This document shows positions 61,440 to 64,000 of a stretch of DNA of 64,000 bases, piece by piece (the stretch's first letter is position 1; each line of letters starts with the position of its first letter). The DNA comes from Macrotis lagotis (Eukaryota; Chordata; Mammalia; Peramelemorphia; Peramelidae): positions 103,507,937 through 103,571,936 of the forward strand of contig NC_133665.1 of the NCBI RefSeq assembly GCF_037893015.1. Reading direction: 5' to 3'. Both the position numbers and the translations under genes were made by a program. Below the pieces are notes generated by a model, which saw only the letters and a program-made list of their open reading frames with translations, was not told where the DNA came from and searched no databases.

Positions 61440-62790
61440 ACCCTACTGACCCTCATCCTATTACCCTTTCTCCCTTTCAAAAGCTGTCTACTCACATTGC
61501 TTCTGTTTCCTCTCCTCACTCATTTCTTGGTTCTACAATCCAGTTTGAGACTTCTTTATTCATTGGAAACTCTTCTTTCCAAAGTTCTCAACTATCCTTC
61601 ATTCTAGTCTCTTCCCTCAGTCTGGGTTTTGATTGCTCCGCCTTGGTTGACCAGATCTAGACTCAACACACTCCACATCCAAGTGTGGGGCACAGGTATG
61701 AACTCCAACCTTTTTCCAATCTAGCTCTGAGCAGTTATCCAATCAACACTAACATATCTAGACTGGACATATCAAATGTCCTTTGACTTCAATCACCATT
61801 CCATCTTCCTAGTCCCAAATATTCTTTTTTGGTGACCACTTTGCCATATGTACTATCTTCCCCTATTAGAAGGTACAATACAAAGGCAAAGTCTGCCATG
61901 TTTGCTTGTATTTCTATCTGTAAGCACTTATCTCAATACTTGACCCATAGTACTTAAGATTTTTCATCTTGTTTATGATCTCTTAAACTGACAAACCTCA
62001 TGTCCTTTTCTCAGATTCCTTATTTCATGACCTCTCTGCACCATCTAATTTTGGTGATTGCATTATCCTCCTGCATGGTCCTTCTGGGTTTTTATGACAC
62101 TAGTCCTCTTGGTCCTCCTGTTTTTCAGGTTCATTTGCTGGATCATTATTCATCTCACAGTCCTTGTGGGTGTAATCCAAGGCTGTTCTGGGCTTTATGC
62201 TCTCCTCTTAGATGCCTCTTCAGCTATCATGAGTTTAATGTACTCCTAAGCCCTATAGCTCTAGTCTCCATTGAGATTTATTACACCATCTACTGGACAT
62301 TTTGAATTTGATTCCCAATAGGCACCTTAAAAGTCCAAAGGAGAACTCACAATTTCCGCCCCCCCCAAACCCAATCCTCTCCTGAACTTCTATTTCTGCT
62401 AAGATGACCACTATCCTCACCCAGGTTCATACCATGTAATTATTCCTTCTCCCTCCTCCATATATTTAATCACTTGCCAAATGTTACTGATCTTACCCCA
62501 ATTGCTTTAAAGACTATACATCTCTTTGAACCTTTCACTTCTCTTTACTCACATGATCCCCACTTGGTTAAGACTGGTATCACTTATCACTTAGTCTAAT
62601 GCAACGACTCTTAATTGGTGTCCTTGCTTCCAGTTTTTCCCCTTTCTAGAATTCATCTTCAAAACAGCTGCCAAAGTGACATACTTAAAGCATTTCACTC
62701 TCTAATGGCATTGAAGATCTTCATATACAACCTAGACCCATTATACATCACACTCCTTCACATTCTGCATTTCAACTTGATTTCTATGTG
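61440..62790 (+). repeat. L2 LINE segments
   Basis: Plus L2-like sequence: ttatttcatgacctctctgc, ttcatttgctggatcattat, tgtgggtgtaatccaaggct, agatgcctcttcagctatca, then cttaattggtgtccttgctt and acagctgccaaagtgacata. Considerably decayed. Confidence 0.55.
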
Positions 62791-62801
62791 CCACATAATC
62801 T

Positions 62802-62829
<28 letters not shown>
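62802..62829. repeat. (CA)n microsatellite
   Basis: About 14 ca units after aatct. Confidence 0.95.
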
Positions 62830-62832
<3 letters not shown>

Positions 62833-63314
62833 TATGTCAAAAGAATGTAGCTTCCTTAATGACTGACTCCATTTTCTATTGTCTTCCTATCTTCAGTGAC
62901 TGAAATATGTGAAATATTGTGATAAGATAGATACCTGAATGACTGACAATTAATCCCATCTATTTGGACAAATCCAGGATTATCAATGAAATCTGTACCC
63001 CTGAAAACAAGACTAAAAGAACTCAACTGATTCCACTCAAATCAGAGAATTTGGGGAAACAACCTTGAGTAAGAAGGAATGAGAGTGCCATTAAGCAGTT
63101 TGTAGACCATATTCTTCATAGGTCAAATTTTGTACCTGAAATTATTTTTAAGTAACATCATTTAATCAATTATGAAAACAAGAACATAAACCATAAAGAT
63201 GTTAACATTGGGTAACCATGATGGAATGTGCTCTTTTCCATTTCAACAAGGATCTAATTTGGAGCCTTGGAAAGGAAGAAGGAAAGAGGAGACACACACA
63301 CATACCAAGAAATT

Positions 63315-64000
63315 TGAGTTTAAGTATATTTTTAATTTCTACACAAGGTCCCCCCTCAAGGAGTAGAAGACATTTAATTGAAATGTATATATAAATCAGT
63401 TGTTTTCAATATGTACAAAAGTATCTTCAATATCTCTGAACACTACCAGCTCCCCAAATATTCCTTTTCTAGTAAAGGTGACATTACAAAAACAGCCTGA
63501 TGATGCACTTTCTACAAAGTATCACAATACACAACATAATTGAATTTTATTCAAAAATAATTCAAAAATACAGAACAAGTCCTTTAAGAAGAAAAGCTAT
63601 TTCTGTAATTCACTTCAGTAAACATGTGAGCTGAACGCTGCAGCTAAGGGTTGTCCCTTGTGAGGGAGGAAAACAAGCAGTGCTTTCGGTTCAGGATAAA
63701 AATCCACTCTGGGCTGAGAGATACAGTTAAGTCCCAGTCCAAGGGTTACTTTTGCTTTTACTTAATTAGATCTGGCAGTTTCTAACTGAGGTTCCGAACA
63801 TGTTGTTCTCTGAGTTGTACTTAAATTTTAGTCTATCTTTTTCCCAATAAACTTTCTGAAGACTTTTGGTATGACACAAGCAATATTGTGCATTTAATAT
63901 GAAATGTCTAGAGGGTCATGGTAGTCTGAATTAAGTCATTTTCTTAAAATAAATTTATCTACTAGTTTGGGAATCAATTAAACAATAAAAAAAATTTCAT
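63315..64000 (-). other. Candidate 3' UTR end of the neighbouring gene (NKTR by synteny)
   Basis: The last 700 bases have no recognisable repeat, unlike nearly all the intergenic DNA before them. On the minus strand they end with a poly(A) signal variant ATTAAA (63331-63336) followed about 20 bases later by a GT-rich downstream element (TATGTGTGTGTGTCTCC around 63287-63303); another AATAAA lies at 63546-63551. In human, NKTR lies immediately upstream of ZBTB47 in the same direction, which predicts its 3' end here. No coding sequence is visible, so identity is inference only. Confidence 0.35.

Larger units (their letters stand above)
39991..63300. other. Repeat-rich intergenic region
   Basis: Between the ZBTB47 promoter side and the candidate 3' end of the next gene. 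Only the repeats listed separately are recognisable; no exon with a known domain is seen. Stretches without anything I recognise: 40010-40270, 40440-40690, 42040-42950, 43110-43635, 43910-44420, 46000-46280, 47700-48660, 49870-50035, 52150-52600, 53340-53565, 58625-59365, 59570-60120, 62880-63300. Confidence 0.6.

Overview
This is a nuclear vertebrate window, almost certainly from a marsupial mammal. It holds tRNA-headed CORE-SINEs of the marsupial type (heads of the form gcagctaggtggcacagtgg, several with short target-site duplications), SINEs with an RTE-like tail, L1 3' ends of the marsupial kind, and very many old MIR, L2 and L3/CR1 remnants. Introns obey GT-AG and there is one strong CpG island. 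I could run no searches, so repeat family names come from recall of consensus sequences and most repeat boundaries are good to about 10-20 bases.

The one protein-coding gene I can support is ZBTB47, on the minus strand, a BTB domain plus C2H2 zinc-finger nuclear protein. From 5' to 3' in transcript order it has: a CpG-island promoter and first exon whose coding part is probably only the ATG (38389-38391); a 23.8 kb first intron; a 1539-nt exon (13046-14584) with the BTB domain, an unusually glutamate-rich linker and the first two fingers; and three short zinc-finger exons (7822-7969, 5175-5290, 1112-1256). The splice phases of all these exons agree. The final coding exon, with the last two fingers expected from mammalian orthologues, lies beyond the left edge.

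Region by region: 1-1111 is intron 5; 1112-14584 holds the main coding exons separated by repeat-rich introns; 14585-38388 is intron 1, a patchwork of SINEs, L2, L1, L3 and two solitary LTR-like elements of one family; about 38050-39230 is the CpG island, with a (GCGGGGC)n-like minisatellite; 39205-39990 is a striking TGTCTC-type tandem repeat directly upstream; 39991-63300 is repeat-rich intergenic DNA with no supportable gene; 63315-64000 is free of recognisable repeats and may be the 3' UTR of the next gene on the minus strand (NKTR, by human gene order). No operon, CRISPR array, defence locus or other undescribed multi-gene system was seen. The most interesting items are the one-codon first coding exon with a possible overlapping upstream ORF, the tandem repeats flanking the promoter, the complementary (UG)n/(CA)n tracts near exon 3, and several informative nested or rearranged repeats.
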